DNA of 49,418 bases from Bimuria novae-zelandiae CBS 107.79 (lineage: Eukaryota > Ascomycota > Dothideomycetes > Pleosporales > Didymosphaeriaceae). The notes beneath the pieces are model-generated. The model made no database searches, had not been told where the DNA came from, and was given only the letters and a program-made list of their open reading frames with translations. The DNA is taken from NCBI GenBank assembly GCA_010015655.1, contig ML976775.1, forward strand, positions 46,905 through 96,322. Reading direction: 5' to 3'. The number at the start of each line of letters is the position of its first letter. Positions within the stretch are counted from its first letter, which is position 1. The position numbers and the translations under genes were made by a program. Shown here in pieces: positions 22,062 to 32,885 of the stretch.

Positions 22062-22218
22062 TAGACTACGCCTAGTTATTATTTTAAATTCTTAACCGTT
22101 AGTTATACGAACGCCTAGATATATAAGTTCGACGCCTAAAGCTTAACTTTAGACTCTTTATTAAATTTATAAATATACTTCTAATACCTTTGACTCCTTA
22201 AGCACCTAGCCCCTTACA
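22062..22218 (+). repeat. 3' LTR of a Gypsy element, same family as copy A and B
   Basis: It runs from tagactacgcc (RIP form of tgggctacgcc) to CTAGCCCCTTACA; the first three LTR bases are replaced by the Copia end. Here the left half is RIP-damaged and the outer right end is spared. It is followed by CTTCT. Confidence 0.8.
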
Positions 22219-23077
22219 CTTCTAAGTTAATCGCATAATTCTAGGGTTAATATTCTGAAAGGTTTGCTTTTCCTTCTCTTTTAGTGAACATATAATTCTA
22301 TGCTTAGTAGTATTCTAGAATTTTATAGTTTGTGCTATTATCTATCTTCTTGCGCTCTATAACCTGATGGTTCCTACCAGTATCTGCTAAGTGTATTTCT
22401 CGTTTTTCGACTATTCGTCGCGAGACTATATTATTAATAGTTCCCTTATCTACTATCGTTTTCTATTGATACGTAGACTTTATTTATAATATATAGTTAT
22501 AGTACTTCAAAAATTGCTTTTTTTTCTAATTAATTATAGGGTTAAACTTCCTTAACTAGGGGAGTCTTAAAATTATGTCGTAATTAGCTTCTTTAATAAC
22601 GTTAAGGGTAGTTAGTTCCTATTATCTATAAATCTTAAGAGTTATTTTGACTTTATATTTAATTCTTACTTTGCTAGTCATTAGTTATCTATTCGTAATA
22701 TAAATATTATAAGGTATAGCCTTTTTACGTTTATAAAGTCCTGCTCTATTAAGTGCTTTTCTTAATATATAACCCTTTTATACTCTTAAGTCTAGTACAG
22801 CTTTTATTTATATTCCTTTAAGCTGTACTAGTAGCTTAATCAATACCGATCTATATATATTATTTAGTTCTCTAAAGGCGTCTTCTTGCCTAAGCCTAGG
22901 TCTAAAAAAGATATGTTCTTTTAAGTTAGCTTTATAGGCTAAAGGTATTCTTTATCTTTTCCTCTAATGTTTTCTTAAGTAGCTTTACTATTTTTATTTC
23001 TTATTACTAATTTAATCCTAAAAGTTATAGTTTATATAAATATATAATTAAATACATGCTTTGCTTTCTAGTTTATA

Positions 23078-23525
23078 TGTTATGAGGCGCTCACACCTTG
23101 GTCCGATTCGGGTTAGGGCAGTAAGGCTAAAGTGGCACTTTATAAATTATTTAGTAGTATAAGTTAATACGATACTTAGTGCGTGGCTATATAATCTAAT
23201 TTTATAGTAAATAAGATAACTATCAATCTATATAGGAGAACGTACTCGCATAGAAGATATATAAGTTAACTATAAGGAGCGTAATATAAGGAAACTATCC
23301 CATAGATATACCCTCCTTGTCCTATAGAATCCCATGGTATCCCACATCCTTGTTCCGTGGGATCCCATGGGATATCTTAGGACGTTACGTGACCGAGGTC
23401 ACGTGATCCTATAATGTCCTATAGTCTTGGCGTCTGAGACAGCCTGGGACATTACGTAAGCCCAGGTGGGGCCCGAGTGCCATTATAAGGACCGTCGTCC
23501 CACTGCCGACTTCTGGATCGTAACA
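23078..23525. repeat. Solo LTR (448 bp) with 5-bp target duplication
   Basis: It begins TGTTATGAGGCG and ends TCTGGATCGTAACA, flanked by TTATA on both sides (23073-23077 and 23526-23530). The right two thirds are GC-balanced and contain palindromic motifs (ATCCCATGGGAT; GTGACCGAGGTCAC). This family has no internal copy in the window. Confidence 0.82.
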
Positions 23526-25456
23526 TTATATATTACTTGTAACTAGGATATAAATACGTTTACTATATATCTAACGTATATTTTCTATTAACTAATAGTG
23601 ATAGTACTTATTTTATTACTTAGTTAAAGTGTAAAAGGTATCGCGTTTTGCGTGTATCTTAAAGGTAAACGTTATAATAGGCAATAAGGTAATTAAACTA
23701 TTCTTATTTATATTATTAATATATCTGTGGAATATAGCTAAATTTTTTACCTTAGTAATATATAGTATATTAATCTTCTTTATAAAGGGTTTATCGTATC
23801 GTTTCATGCATAGGATTACGGTAGTCTAAGTTGTACTATAGTTTATAGTTTGGGTTTTTGTTTAGATACTTCTTTTAAAAGTGTTTATTTTTATAGTAGT
23901 AGTCTGTCTACTTACGTGCTACCTTAATAACTAAGTTAGGTTAGTAAACCTGGTGAAGTGCTATTTTATTATTTTATTATTATAAAACTAAAGTCTTCTT
24001 CCTTTAGTTAATACTTTTTAAGAAGTTAAAAACGTTTATTATCCTACTAGTAACTAGCTTACTCTGGCTAGGATACGGTGTAGAAGATTATGACACTAGC
24101 TTTATTTCTTTCTTATCTAAACTTTTATATATATTCTCGTAAAGTCATAAGTTAGGTGATCCTAATTATTCTAAGTCCTTATTATAGATATTAAGTTACT
24201 TAATAGTACTTATTATTTACTATTCTTTAGCTATTACGTTCGCGATATCAATAGTTAGTACGTTTAACTATCTAATAACCTTGTTCTTAGATCTGTAGTT
24301 CCTGGCGATATGGTCTTGTTTACTATATATAAAGTATTTACGCGTCCTGGTTCCCTTTCTATAGGTTCTATCTAGGTTACGTTAGCTATTATGCTTACGA
24401 TAGCCTATAACCTTTCCTATTCCCTTTTCTATGTTGTTAAACAAGATATTTTTTTATAGGTTAGTATCTATAATAGTTACGTTATTTGTGTTAAGGTGTT
24501 TTTAGTAGCGCCTTATAAACTATAAGTACCTATTATTTAAAACTAACGTTCTTTAGATTACTGCGTAACTTATCCTGTAAGGTAAATTATTCTTTATTAA
24601 TCTAAATAGTTTCTTTATATAATTTATTTAAGGTCTTTTTTTTTCTACTACGTAAAAGTTCTTTACGCACATTACGTTTAAGGCCTTATTTATATATAGT
24701 TTTAAGAGACTTGTCTTTTTAGTTAAGTTATACTACGTACTTAGGTAATTCTGCTATATACCTAGTTATAAATTAGTATTATTAGATTATCTAGATAGCT
24801 TATTTAGCTATAACTATTTTATTAGTAATTCTAAACATCTGTTTAAGATGCTTCTTAAAGTTAGAGTAATCTTTAATAATATTAATAGCATCTAAGTAAA
24901 GATTAGAATACTTATTATCTATCCTAGTGTAGTCTATCTCTATGTACTTAGTTATATGGGGATAGATTTATTCTTTAGCTATTCTACGTATATAAGTTAC
25001 TACAAAATAAGTTTCTTTTTATCTTTAAAGTTTTTATTTTAATAAAAAAAAATTGAGGTCTAGTTGCAAGAGCTAGGTATTAAGATTATTATAATTACTA
25101 TTATATAGGCTAGATTTATGCGACTTGTTCTTAGTATCCTTTATTAAAGTAATATTATTATTAAAAGTTATAAAAGATGTAAGGGACTTTATAGTACTTA
25201 TATTAAAGGTGTTTAAGATATTAAGCTTCTTAGGGTAGCTAGTCCTAAAAAAGGCTAGGATTAATTCTTAGGCAAAAGTACGATAAAGTAAGTAAAAAGT
25301 ATTAATAGCTTGCGCATATTAATAGGACGTTAGTACTAAAAGTAACTTATGTTATAATTAAATTAATAAGAGCATAAGTTAAATCGAAGTAATATATTAA
25401 TAAATAGGTTAAATATAAATATAAGAGCTTATATTTACGTTCCTATATACTTGGCT

Positions 25457-25609
25457 TGTTCCTGCACGTTGGCGAGCGCTCTCTAGAGAGCAGTCACGTG
25501 ACTTAGCGCCCTACGGCGTTAGTCGCCAATGACCAGTCATTTCTGACGAATAATATAAGGAATTAGATACAAAATCGGCACAGCCTTCCCTGGATCTCAG
25601 ATCCTAACA
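25457..25609 (-). repeat. Candidate 5' LTR of the minus-strand retroelement (153 bp)
   Basis: TG..CA ends in either orientation (plus strand TGTTCCTGCACG to TCCTAACA), GC-balanced, with an internal palindrome GAGCGCTCTCTAGAGAGC. It could instead be a solo LTR, but its flanks (TGGCT left, ATATA right) do not match. Confidence 0.5.
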
Positions 25610-25841
25610 ATATAAAACCTTTACTTAATATTATTTATAAAGCTGATAGAACTTAATGTTAATAGAGTTACTATAGATATTAAGGATAAGAAGTTAGAAC
25701 TAGCTATTACTTATAAGTATTTTAAGTAAAAATATACGCTATAGCTACTTAACACCTATTATATTTAATGTCTATCCGTTCTCTAAGGTTATATAGATCC
25801 AGTCAGGCACGTAGGACGAGGGGAACTATAGTATCTCGTTA

Positions 25842-27249
25842 AAAGTCTGAGCATAGTTTCTGGCCACCCCTATATCTCAACACAGTGCCTTAAAACCACT
25901 CAAAAATGACTTTTATATAGTAAATAAGACGCTAACAATATTCCTAATTAGTATATAATTAATTCTACTTAATATCTTGTCTGCTAGCCTTATATACTAA
26001 TATAGGCGTTTATTTTCTTAAGTATACTATTAATTAAATTATTAATTTCTTATTAATTAATTACCTCCTAGGCCTACTAAGTAGCCTTAATAAAGTAATT
26101 CTATTTAGTAGCCTTTTAGCCGTCTTATTCTAACTTAGGGAATAAGCTAATTAGTTTCTACTTAAGGAGCCACTAAAAGTGCTTAATTAGGTTTATATTA
26201 GATAAGTAAAGTAGCTAGTTAATAACCTTAATTTTATACTTTTAAAGCTACTAATATATAAAGTAATTATTATGTATTAGCGCGTTGTCCTGCATATAGA
26301 GATAAGGCTCCTAGTCGTTATCTTCTTCTGCAGGCCTCTATGATAAAAGCGCCTCGCCCATGACACCGTAATAGCTCTCTAAGTTATACCTACGCCTGCT
26401 GTTTACGCGATGCATTGGTAGTAGGGGTGTACGCCCACCAATCCAGATAGCGGCGTAAAACATCTGGCGCATCCCTCCCTCGCGTTTGGAGTCGTCAATC
26501 ATCTCTTTATGCCACTTCTGCTGGGGGGTACGGAACACCCATATACGCTTTTCGCCGCTCCCTCGTACGACAGAGCACTCATCTGAGAACTTGATTCGAG
26601 CAAAGAAGTGGAGATCTTGACGGAGTTGCTGCCTTGCCCAGCGCGCCCACTATAGGCGATTGCGGGCGTCGCGAGGGGAGAGTTGAGGGCGCTTTTTTGC
26701 CTGCCATTTAGTGATGCCAGCCTTCTTTAATACTCTATATAGAGTTGAGCGAGAAACAGAGTGATTGCGCACCATGAGATGCAGCTCTGCGTACTCTATG
26801 CGAGGGTATTGGCGACAGACGCGGAGAATTGTCCGTATCTCTCGCGCAGAAAGCTTCTGCGGCGCACCCGCCCGCGGTAGAGCCTTCGCAGTAATATGTT
26901 GATTCCAGCAAGAAACTGTACCGTAATAGCATCCTCTTGAGATCTTGAAGTTGCGCTGTATGGCTGAGGGCTTGACTTTGTTCTCCACGCATTGAAGGAT
27001 CGCTGTACGCGTCGCCTCAGATAGCTCTGCGCCAGGTGTGCGTTGAGGCTGCAGATGCTCTGCCAACGAGTGTTCTAGGGTAACTGCACGTCGCGCGCGT
27101 CGGGCGGGCATCTATTATTAATCAGCGACCTCAATTTAGTATATAAATATAGAGAAATATACCCTGCAGCGCGTTGAGCGCGTCGAAAAGTTGGTGTTGA
27201 GGTGTTCGAGCACTAGCGTGGGTGGGTCGAAAACAGTACTCAGACTTTT
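25842..27249 (-). mobile_element. Tc1-like DNA transposon (1.4 kb) inside the Fot1-like element
   Basis: Inverted ends: left TA|AAAGTCTGAGCATAGTTTC, right (reversed) TA|AAAAGTCTGAGTACTGTTT, both with CACCC and CTCAACAC further in. The TA duplication is at 25840-25841 and 27250-27251. It carries one transposase gene on the minus strand. Fot1 transposase sequence continues on both sides, so it inserted into that element. Confidence 0.78.
26030..27111 (-). pseudogene. Tc1/mariner-type transposase, half intact and half RIP-degraded
   Basis: From ATG 27111 the frame is clean for 154 codons (MPARRARRAVTLEHSL.., two helix-turn-helix regions including STLYRVLKKAGITKWQAKKR) to a single TAG at 26647-26649. 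It then continues in the same frame through RIKFSDECSVVRG (first catalytic Asp) and RTPQQKWHKEM to about 26340. Left of about 26285 the sequence turns abruptly AT-rich; LYMQDNALIH (second Asp) and a RIP-altered SPDLNPIE-like block are still traceable to about 26030. The plus-strand and second minus-strand frames here are shadows. The left end of the gene is approximate. Confidence 0.78.
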
Positions 27250-28030
27250 TACTTAGTACTGTAGGTTATTTATAAGCTCTAGCTTTTAAAGATAACTACG
27301 CAGCGTAGTTTCTGCTTTATTACTAATATAGACTTAATTATAGAGACCCACTCGCGATTCTCTGGAGACCGAACATAAGCCTTCTTTTTCTGACTACTAG
27401 AGAGTACTCTAGTGTTCGTACATACCCCTAGGGCAACGCCAGTCTCGTCCATATTATAGGTATTCTCCGCCCGTACATTGAGCCGCCATCTAGTCTATTT
27501 ATAGAGCTCTAGGAAGGCGCGCACCTACTCTAAAGTTACTATATTAGCTTTTTAAGCTTTTAGCTTTCTACTAATTAGTAAAGCGATATATAGCTTTTAG
27601 CAAATAAAGTAGAAGATTTAAAACTTATTTATAAGGTAATTATTACTATTTATACGTAAGATTTAATTAGCTATTTTTTTAAGTATAAGTATAAGTATAA
27701 AAGAGAGGGCAGGCGCGTATATCTTTTTTTAAAAATGTAGTCTACTAAGAAGTCCTTTTATAAAAAAGTTAATTACTATTAGTATTTATAGCTAATGCGT
27801 TAAGTTTATGCGCTATTAATACGCGTTAATAAAATATATTATAAAATACTATACGTCTTTATTGCTATACGCTAGCTAGTATAAAAATTTATAATAAAAT
27901 TATTAATAACTAATTATATAGCTAGCTTACAGGCGTCTATATTAATAGGCGTTATGTTAAGAAATCGCGTGGTTTGTGCAGGTGTCGCGTTTTGGTGGGG
28001 TGATCAGCTTACCTATGTGATTAGCTTATA

Positions 28031-29298
28031 CAGGTGGTAGAATGAATCGATGAGTAGTGGGGCTTAGCGCAAGGGCCATGGAAGTGCATCGAACCTGTCA
28101 CAAATACAGCGTATTTTATATACAAATTTAGGACTAGCTTAACGGCTCAGAATAGTGTGTGCCCTCCACGAGCTGCGAGGACAGCCTGGCAGCGATCTCT
28201 CATATTCGTACAGTCCTTCTGAATCTCACTTAGCGCAAGTCTCTCCCACTCCTCTTGAATACATGTAATCAGCTCTGCCTTCGTCGTTGGGAACCCCTTT
28301 TATACGCGTGATTTGAGTAGTCTCCACACGTTCTCGATAGGGTTGAGATTGGGAGAGCAAGCTGGCCACCGAAACAGGCGGATAGCTCGCTCGTGAAGAG
28401 CCTGCTTCGTGGCCTTGGCTGTGTGGGAAGAGGCTTTATCTTGCATGAGGAGGCTGTTGGCTATACCCACACGGAAGATCTCATGCTCCTGCTTGAAGTT
28501 CTGGATGAGAGGGATCACACGCTGGATATAGGAGGCTGAGGTGAAGTTACCCCAGGTCTCTCGGTCCCATACGAGGAGAGGGCCCTTTGAGCCATCTCCA
28601 CCTATACAGGCCCAGACGTGTACGCAGCTGAAGTCCTTGAACTTTGGCACGCAACAGGCCTGGAGATACTTCTCCTCTGGCCTCCGTGTGACGTACATTT
28701 TTCCTCTCCCTACTTGAAACGAGGCCTCGTCAGACCAGATTACTCTATTCCAGATCAATTGAGGCCATGCTACGCAGATAGTTGCCCACCAGAGTCGATT
28801 GTTGATATGGATTCGTGTGAGAAGAGGCTTCTCTGTAGCTACACATTGGTAATAGCCCTCCTTGGCGAAGGCCTTCGTGAGCGTACGTTGATCAAGGTTG
28901 ATGTTGAACTCGTGAGCTATCTCTCTCAGAGGCTTGAGCCTCTGCTCGTGAGAGGCTATAGCGTGAGAAACGAGGCGTTGGCGGAGAGGAGTACTCAAGA
29001 GAGCAGACCTACCGCGCGGCTTTGAGGGAGTAATCTGCTCCTTCGTACACCGGCGTACAGTCTCGTATGGGATTTGGAGCTCTCGGGAGATCCATGTACA
29101 TGGCCAGCCAGCAGTATAGTGTAGAGCGTGTATACGGGCGCGTTCTTGATAGCTGAGATGATGGTGGATAGCCATGCGTTGTTAGTCATAGGTGATTCAT
29201 GAAATATATACTGATTTCTATTGGAGTAAGGAATATTTGATACACTTCCATGGCCCTTGCGCTAAGCCCCACTACTCATCGATTCATGCTACCACCTG
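28031..29298 (-). mobile_element. Tc1-like DNA transposon, nearly intact (1268 bp)
   Basis: Long inverted repeats: CAGGTGGTAGAATGAATCGA at the left end and its reverse complement (with one base change, CATGCTACCACCTG) at the right end; similarity continues for more than 50 bp to CCATGGAAGTG. The TA duplication is at 28029-28030 and 29299-29300. No RIP signature and normal GC content, so it is the youngest or least affected element here. It sits exactly in the TA that borders the Fot1-like element on its left. Confidence 0.92.
28147..29175 (-). pseudogene. Tc1-type transposase with one nonsense codon
   Basis: From ATG 29175 the frame is open for 291 codons to TAA at 28300-28302, then continues in the same frame (KGFPTTKAELITCIQEEWER) to a natural stop at 28147-28149. 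The full length would be 342 codons, normal for Tc1 transposases. Order: helix-turn-helix (MAIHHHLSYQERARIHALHY; WISRELQIPYETVRR), first catalytic Asp in VIWSDEASF, second in LLMQDKASSHTA, third acidic residue in SPNLNPIENVW. The family consensus after the second Asp is usually Asn; Lys here is unusual. The TAA fits a single CAA-to-TAA change. Loss of the last 50 residues may or may not abolish activity. A 135-codon plus-strand frame (28618-29025) is its shadow. Confidence 0.9.
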
Positions 29299-29300
29299 TA

Positions 29301-29584
29301 TATGCGCTAGCTTAGAAGCAGACAGTTTAGCGAGATTGTGGTAGTGCGCCACTGCATATTTCGTCTAACAACTGCCCAAAGAAGTACCTATCCGCGCAAA
29401 TATGCCTCAACGTAAGCCCGACATATACTTTGATTGCAGAAATTCCCTATAATAAGACTTATTGAACCAGGCGAAGGCTACGCTCCGGTGTGACATCCAT
29501 TTTTTCGAGATACATATAGCTTATCCGCGCTCTGTCCATTCGACCAACCTCGACGAACAAAATTCGCATAAGTAACGAGCTGCG
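29301..29584 (+). other. Upstream region of the epoxide-hydrolase-like gene
   Basis: GC-balanced sequence with a TATAATAA at about 29449-29456, roughly 130 nt before the start codon. No other feature seen. Confidence 0.4.
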
Positions 29585-30583
29585 ATGGATGCATTCCAGA
29601 GAAAGACGCTAATAACATCCCGAGGCTATACCTATGCATACTATATTGCGGAGGGTCGTAACACTCTGCCGCCTCTCTTCTTTCAGCATGGTTGGCCAGA
29701 CCATGCCGCGATGTGGGAACAAGTTGCGACACCTCTGCGGTCCACCAATCATCCTATTATTATTCCCGACATGCTTGGCTATGGTGGCACCGACAAACCA
29801 ACCGACCCCGCTGCCTACGCATGGGACGTAATGACGCAGGACCTCATCGAAATCATCGACGCAGAGGGATATCAAAAATTCATCTCAATTGGCCATGATT
29901 GGGGCTCGGTCAGCGCTGCTCGACTCTACAACTATCACCCCAACCGCGTTGCTGGTCTCGTGCTTTTGAATGTCGCATATATGGCCCCGATGCGCGACGG
30001 ATTTAATCTGGATGCTACAAACAAGATGACCGAAGCAGCACTGGGCTACCCAACATTCTCGTACTGGCATCTTTTTACCGCCCCTGACGGACCCACCATC
30101 CTCAAGGGGAATCTCGAGCGCCTGTTTCATGCTCAACATGGAGAAAATGGGACCATGAAAAAATACTTCACCGGTCCTAACGCTTTGAGAGACTACCTAG
30201 TGAATGGCAGCGAAGAAATCACATGTCGACCCTACGCCCGAAACCCCAAGTTTAAGCAAGACTTCATCGACCGCATGGATCGCGACGGCTTCGAAGGGCC
30301 TCAGTGCTGGTATATTGCCACGAAGGACAACTATCATATCCAAGCTGATAAGAGTCTTCCCGAAGATGCCGACAAGGTGGACGTTCCAGTGCTGTATATT
30401 GGATGTAAAGACGACGCTGTGTGCAGACCGGAGGCCATGCGCGGATCCATCCAGGCGGGGTTGCTGCCCAAGCTGGAAGAAGCGGAGATGATCGATGCGG
30501 CGCATTGGGTGACGTATGAGCAGCCTGGAGAGGTGGTCAAACGTATGGAGGATTGGTTGCATAGGCATTACGCACAAAACTAG
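29585..30583 (+). CDS. Alpha/beta hydrolase, soluble epoxide hydrolase type
   Basis: This intronless gene encodes 332 residues. Landmarks: HGWPD (35-39, oxyanion-hole HGxP motif), GHDWG (103-107) giving Asp105 as nucleophile in the sharp elbow, acid Asp276 or Asp277 in IGCKDDAVC, and His307 in DAAHWV. Asp rather than Ser at the elbow, plus cap-domain tyrosines (Tyr160 in TFSYWH and Tyr243 in CWYIA), fits epoxide hydrolases, which open epoxides to diols through an ester on the Asp. Haloalkane dehalogenase is the main alternative but lacks the cap tyrosines. No signal peptide or membrane segment, so cytosolic. The start at 29585 leads directly into the first strand (RGYTYAYYIAEG). The gene is intact although transposons lie close on the left and 1.3 kb to the right. 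Confidence 0.92.
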   Translation: MDAFQRKTLITSRGYTYAYYIAEGRNTLPPLFFQHGWPDHAAMWEQVATPLRSTNHPIIIPDMLGYGGTDKPTDPAAYAWDVMTQDLIEIIDAEGYQKFISIGHDWGSVSAARLYNYHPNRVAGLVLLNVAYMAPMRDGFNLDATNKMTEAALGYPTFSYWHLFTAPDGPTILKGNLERLFHAQHGENGTMKKYFTGPNALRDYLVNGSEEITCRPYARNPKFKQDFIDRMDRDGFEGPQCWYIATKDNYHIQADKSLPEDADKVDVPVLYIGCKDDAVCRPEAMRGSIQAGLLPKLEEAEMIDAAHWVTYEQPGEVVKRMEDWLHRHYAQN

Positions 30584-31929
30584 TAGGATCCTGTACGACG
30601 TTGAAGAATTGCACCGTGATCTTCTTTTGAGCGGCGTTGCACCTCAATCATTCCGCGACATTGTTGTATCGTCTACTTGTCCTTCAAGCTGTAATGACAT
30701 CGACCATCACCGGGTCGTGGCCATTTCTGCTCGCTATGCGCAAACTTGTCAGCAGGCAGACCACATCGGTTTCAGCTCCTATATCTGAAGCTTTAACAAG
30801 GAGCATCCACCACTATAGCGCTATTGGTGTTGATTGGATTGGGAAATTTTCCGAGACTCGGTTAATTGAGAGTTAAATGCATTTACCGAGTACAGCGTGC
30901 TTGCCGCATAATCTGTGGCCCAAGATCGTCTTGTTGCCAGTTAGCTGCACTCTCAATTGCCTAGATGGGGGCGTAGAGCAAGCATTTTATGAGCTGTATA
31001 CACGGTGACCCACTACAAGTAACCCTGGGCCGAGTGCTTGGGTCGGAGAGGATAGCTGCTCGAAGAAGCAGGTAATGCCTCAGGGGCGCCTCGGAGAGCC
31101 GAGAGATGTGGTAACAACTGCGCACCTTCTTGTGGGTTCATCTAGTGCGCTAATGTAAAGGTAACTTGAAGTAGCTATCTACAAGACCTTGTTCTATTGC
31201 CCTGTGTTGTTATGGCACGATCATACGTTCACAGCTCAGGTACACATGTGCGAACACCGCCTGTAATTTGTTGAGGGAGGCGCTCCCCGGCATACGGAAG
31301 TAGCACGATAGCCTTATATAGGCGGCTTCCCCGCCTACATAATTGTATACTCTTACACTCAACTTCAATAGAAGTGTAGGGGTAGCCCTGGTGTTTCGGT
31401 GTTTGCCGGGCGTTGAGCGGCCGTGCACGGTATGTAGTTTCCAAGAGCATCCCTGCCGTTGAGTGCTGAAATGTTCGTTCTTGAGGAAGTTTTGCTGGAC
31501 GTTGACTAAGATGCAAATAAGGCCGGCAATGTTCGAGAGGTGTAAGCACTAGCACTTGGCGAAAAGCACCTGCACAAAGCCTACAGTGCTACCGGAACTT
31601 TGCAAGGGCGCATAAGTACCTAGGCAGTCCATCTGCCTAAGGAGCTACTGCGCCCTTGTTGATCCGCCCGTGGACAGCGATTTTTAACAACAGGGGGACC
31701 CACTGATGGTGAATAAAAGAAAGATGGCGAGTTGCAGCGGTGAGAGAAATGGAAGGAGCGAAACATGTGGATGAAGCTGAATGCAACGATGAGCCACTTC
31801 TATTGCGCACGGACTGCACGCCTCTGTTGCGTAGAAATGTCGTTGGTATTGGAGGCCTGAGCCGGTGGTTCAGGTGTGGTTGGTCAGAATGCTTCGTTGG
31901 TAATCCCGAAGAATTTTGTACTAGCGGGG
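30584..31929. other. GC-balanced intergenic region, no recognised gene
   Basis: 1.3 kb between the hydrolase gene and the Fot1-like element. Frames of 60-108 codons exist on both strands (for example 31555-31229 minus), but none shows a known domain or convincing splice sites. No RIP signature, repeat or RNA gene seen. Confidence 0.45.
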
Positions 31930-32724
31930 TACCGTGCCTTGGCAGTCAGTGCACCACGTCAGTCAGTGCACCACCCTACCAAAATCGCTCAACTAGCAAC
32001 ATAAGGCTACTAAGCCACCTACAATTAATATTATTATAAGATTTTTAGAGTTAAGGTCTCCTAGGCCTGTAGATAATTATTAACTACTTAAATTATTAAT
32101 ATTTACTTAGTGTTCTAATTATTTAGCTACTACGCGACTTTAAGGCGAATATAATAAATAAGACCTTATTAATATTTATAACTTTACGCTGAGGCTATTT
32201 TTTCTTAATAAATTTATTAAAAAGCTTTAAGGCTCTTTTATTACACTTTTTAAATAATTTAATATAATTTTAAAGTTACCCTTATATCTTACGGGCCTAT
32301 TACTTAAGGCGTTACTTTATAGCTTTATTAGCCTTTTACTTTACGCGTGTATTTCTAGTAGCTACTTAAGTAATATGCCTCTCCTAGAGTAGCTTTATTT
32401 TAAGCTACTAGCTAGCCTAACAGGTCTTTACTTACTTACTTTTTTAAAACTATAGTTACTACGCTTTAGTATTTTTTTATATTAATAATTACGTTACTAC
32501 TATACGCTCTAGGGTAATAAGAAAATAGATCTCCCTTAATTCTTATAAAGCTAATTAAAAGATAAAGGCCTACCTTGCTTTAAGCGTCTCTTTTAGATAG
32601 CTAGGGCTTTTTATAAGCCTTAATTTTTATATTCTGTAAGCTAAGCTTATATAAAGATTAAGTATACTATTTATCTTAGCTTCTTAGTCTTATTATTACC
32701 CTCTATATTAATAATAGCCTTTAG

Positions 32725-32885
32725 TGTAAGGGGCTGGGTGCTCAAGGAGCCAAAGGTGCCAGAAGAATACTTATAAATTTAATAAAGAGTCTAAAGTTAA
32801 GCTTTAGGCGTTAAACTTATATATCTAAGGTTCGTATAACTAAGGGTTAAGGATTTAAGGTAATAACTAGGCGTAGCCTATTATA
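32725..32885 (-). repeat. 3' LTR of Gypsy copy B
   Basis: Plus-strand reading starts TGTAAGGGGCTGGGTGCTCA (outer end, unmutated) and ends gcctattata (inner end, RIP form of gcccattaca). 161 bp. Confidence 0.88.

Larger units (their letters stand above)
22219..25609 (-). mobile_element. LTR retroelement remnant, minus strand, 3' part lost
   Basis: On the minus strand a candidate 5' LTR (25609-25457) begins TGTTAGGATCTGAGATCCAG and ends GGAACA. A CCHC zinc knuckle with Cys-to-Tyr changes follows near 24340-24290 (YFIYSKQDHIARNY), and a possible protease region near 22480-22400 (TIVDKGTINNIVSRRIVEKR, resembling a DSGAT-type site). The order gag then protease fits a minus-strand retroelement. 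Assignment to Gypsy or Copia is uncertain. It interrupts the Fot1-like element that continues at 25610. Its 3' part should lie left of 22219 but is replaced by the Gypsy LTR. Confidence 0.55.
25610..28028 (-). mobile_element. Fot1-like DNA transposon, minus strand, split by a Tc1-like element
   Basis: The right end, read inward from 28028, is TAAGCTAATCACATAGGTAA with a second TAAGCTGATCACC motif and CCCCACCA, next to TA. Transposase sequence runs leftward: near 27540-27310 AENTYNMDETGVALGV and SPENREWVSIIKS, then, beyond the Tc1 insertion, VPDWIYITLENGQTLNIIG near 25810-25750. The 3' remainder is missing because the retroelement at 22219-25609 interrupts it and its left side has been replaced. 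The 27310-27540 patch is un-RIPped, the rest is heavily RIPped. Confidence 0.8.

Noticed and set aside
28618..29025. 135-codon plus-strand frame
   Set aside because: Antisense shadow of the Tc1 transposase, which has clear catalytic motifs on the minus strand.
31229..31555. 108-codon minus-strand frame between the hydrolase gene and the Fot1 element
   Set aside because: No recognisable motif, rare-looking composition and several overlapping competing frames; not enough to call a gene.
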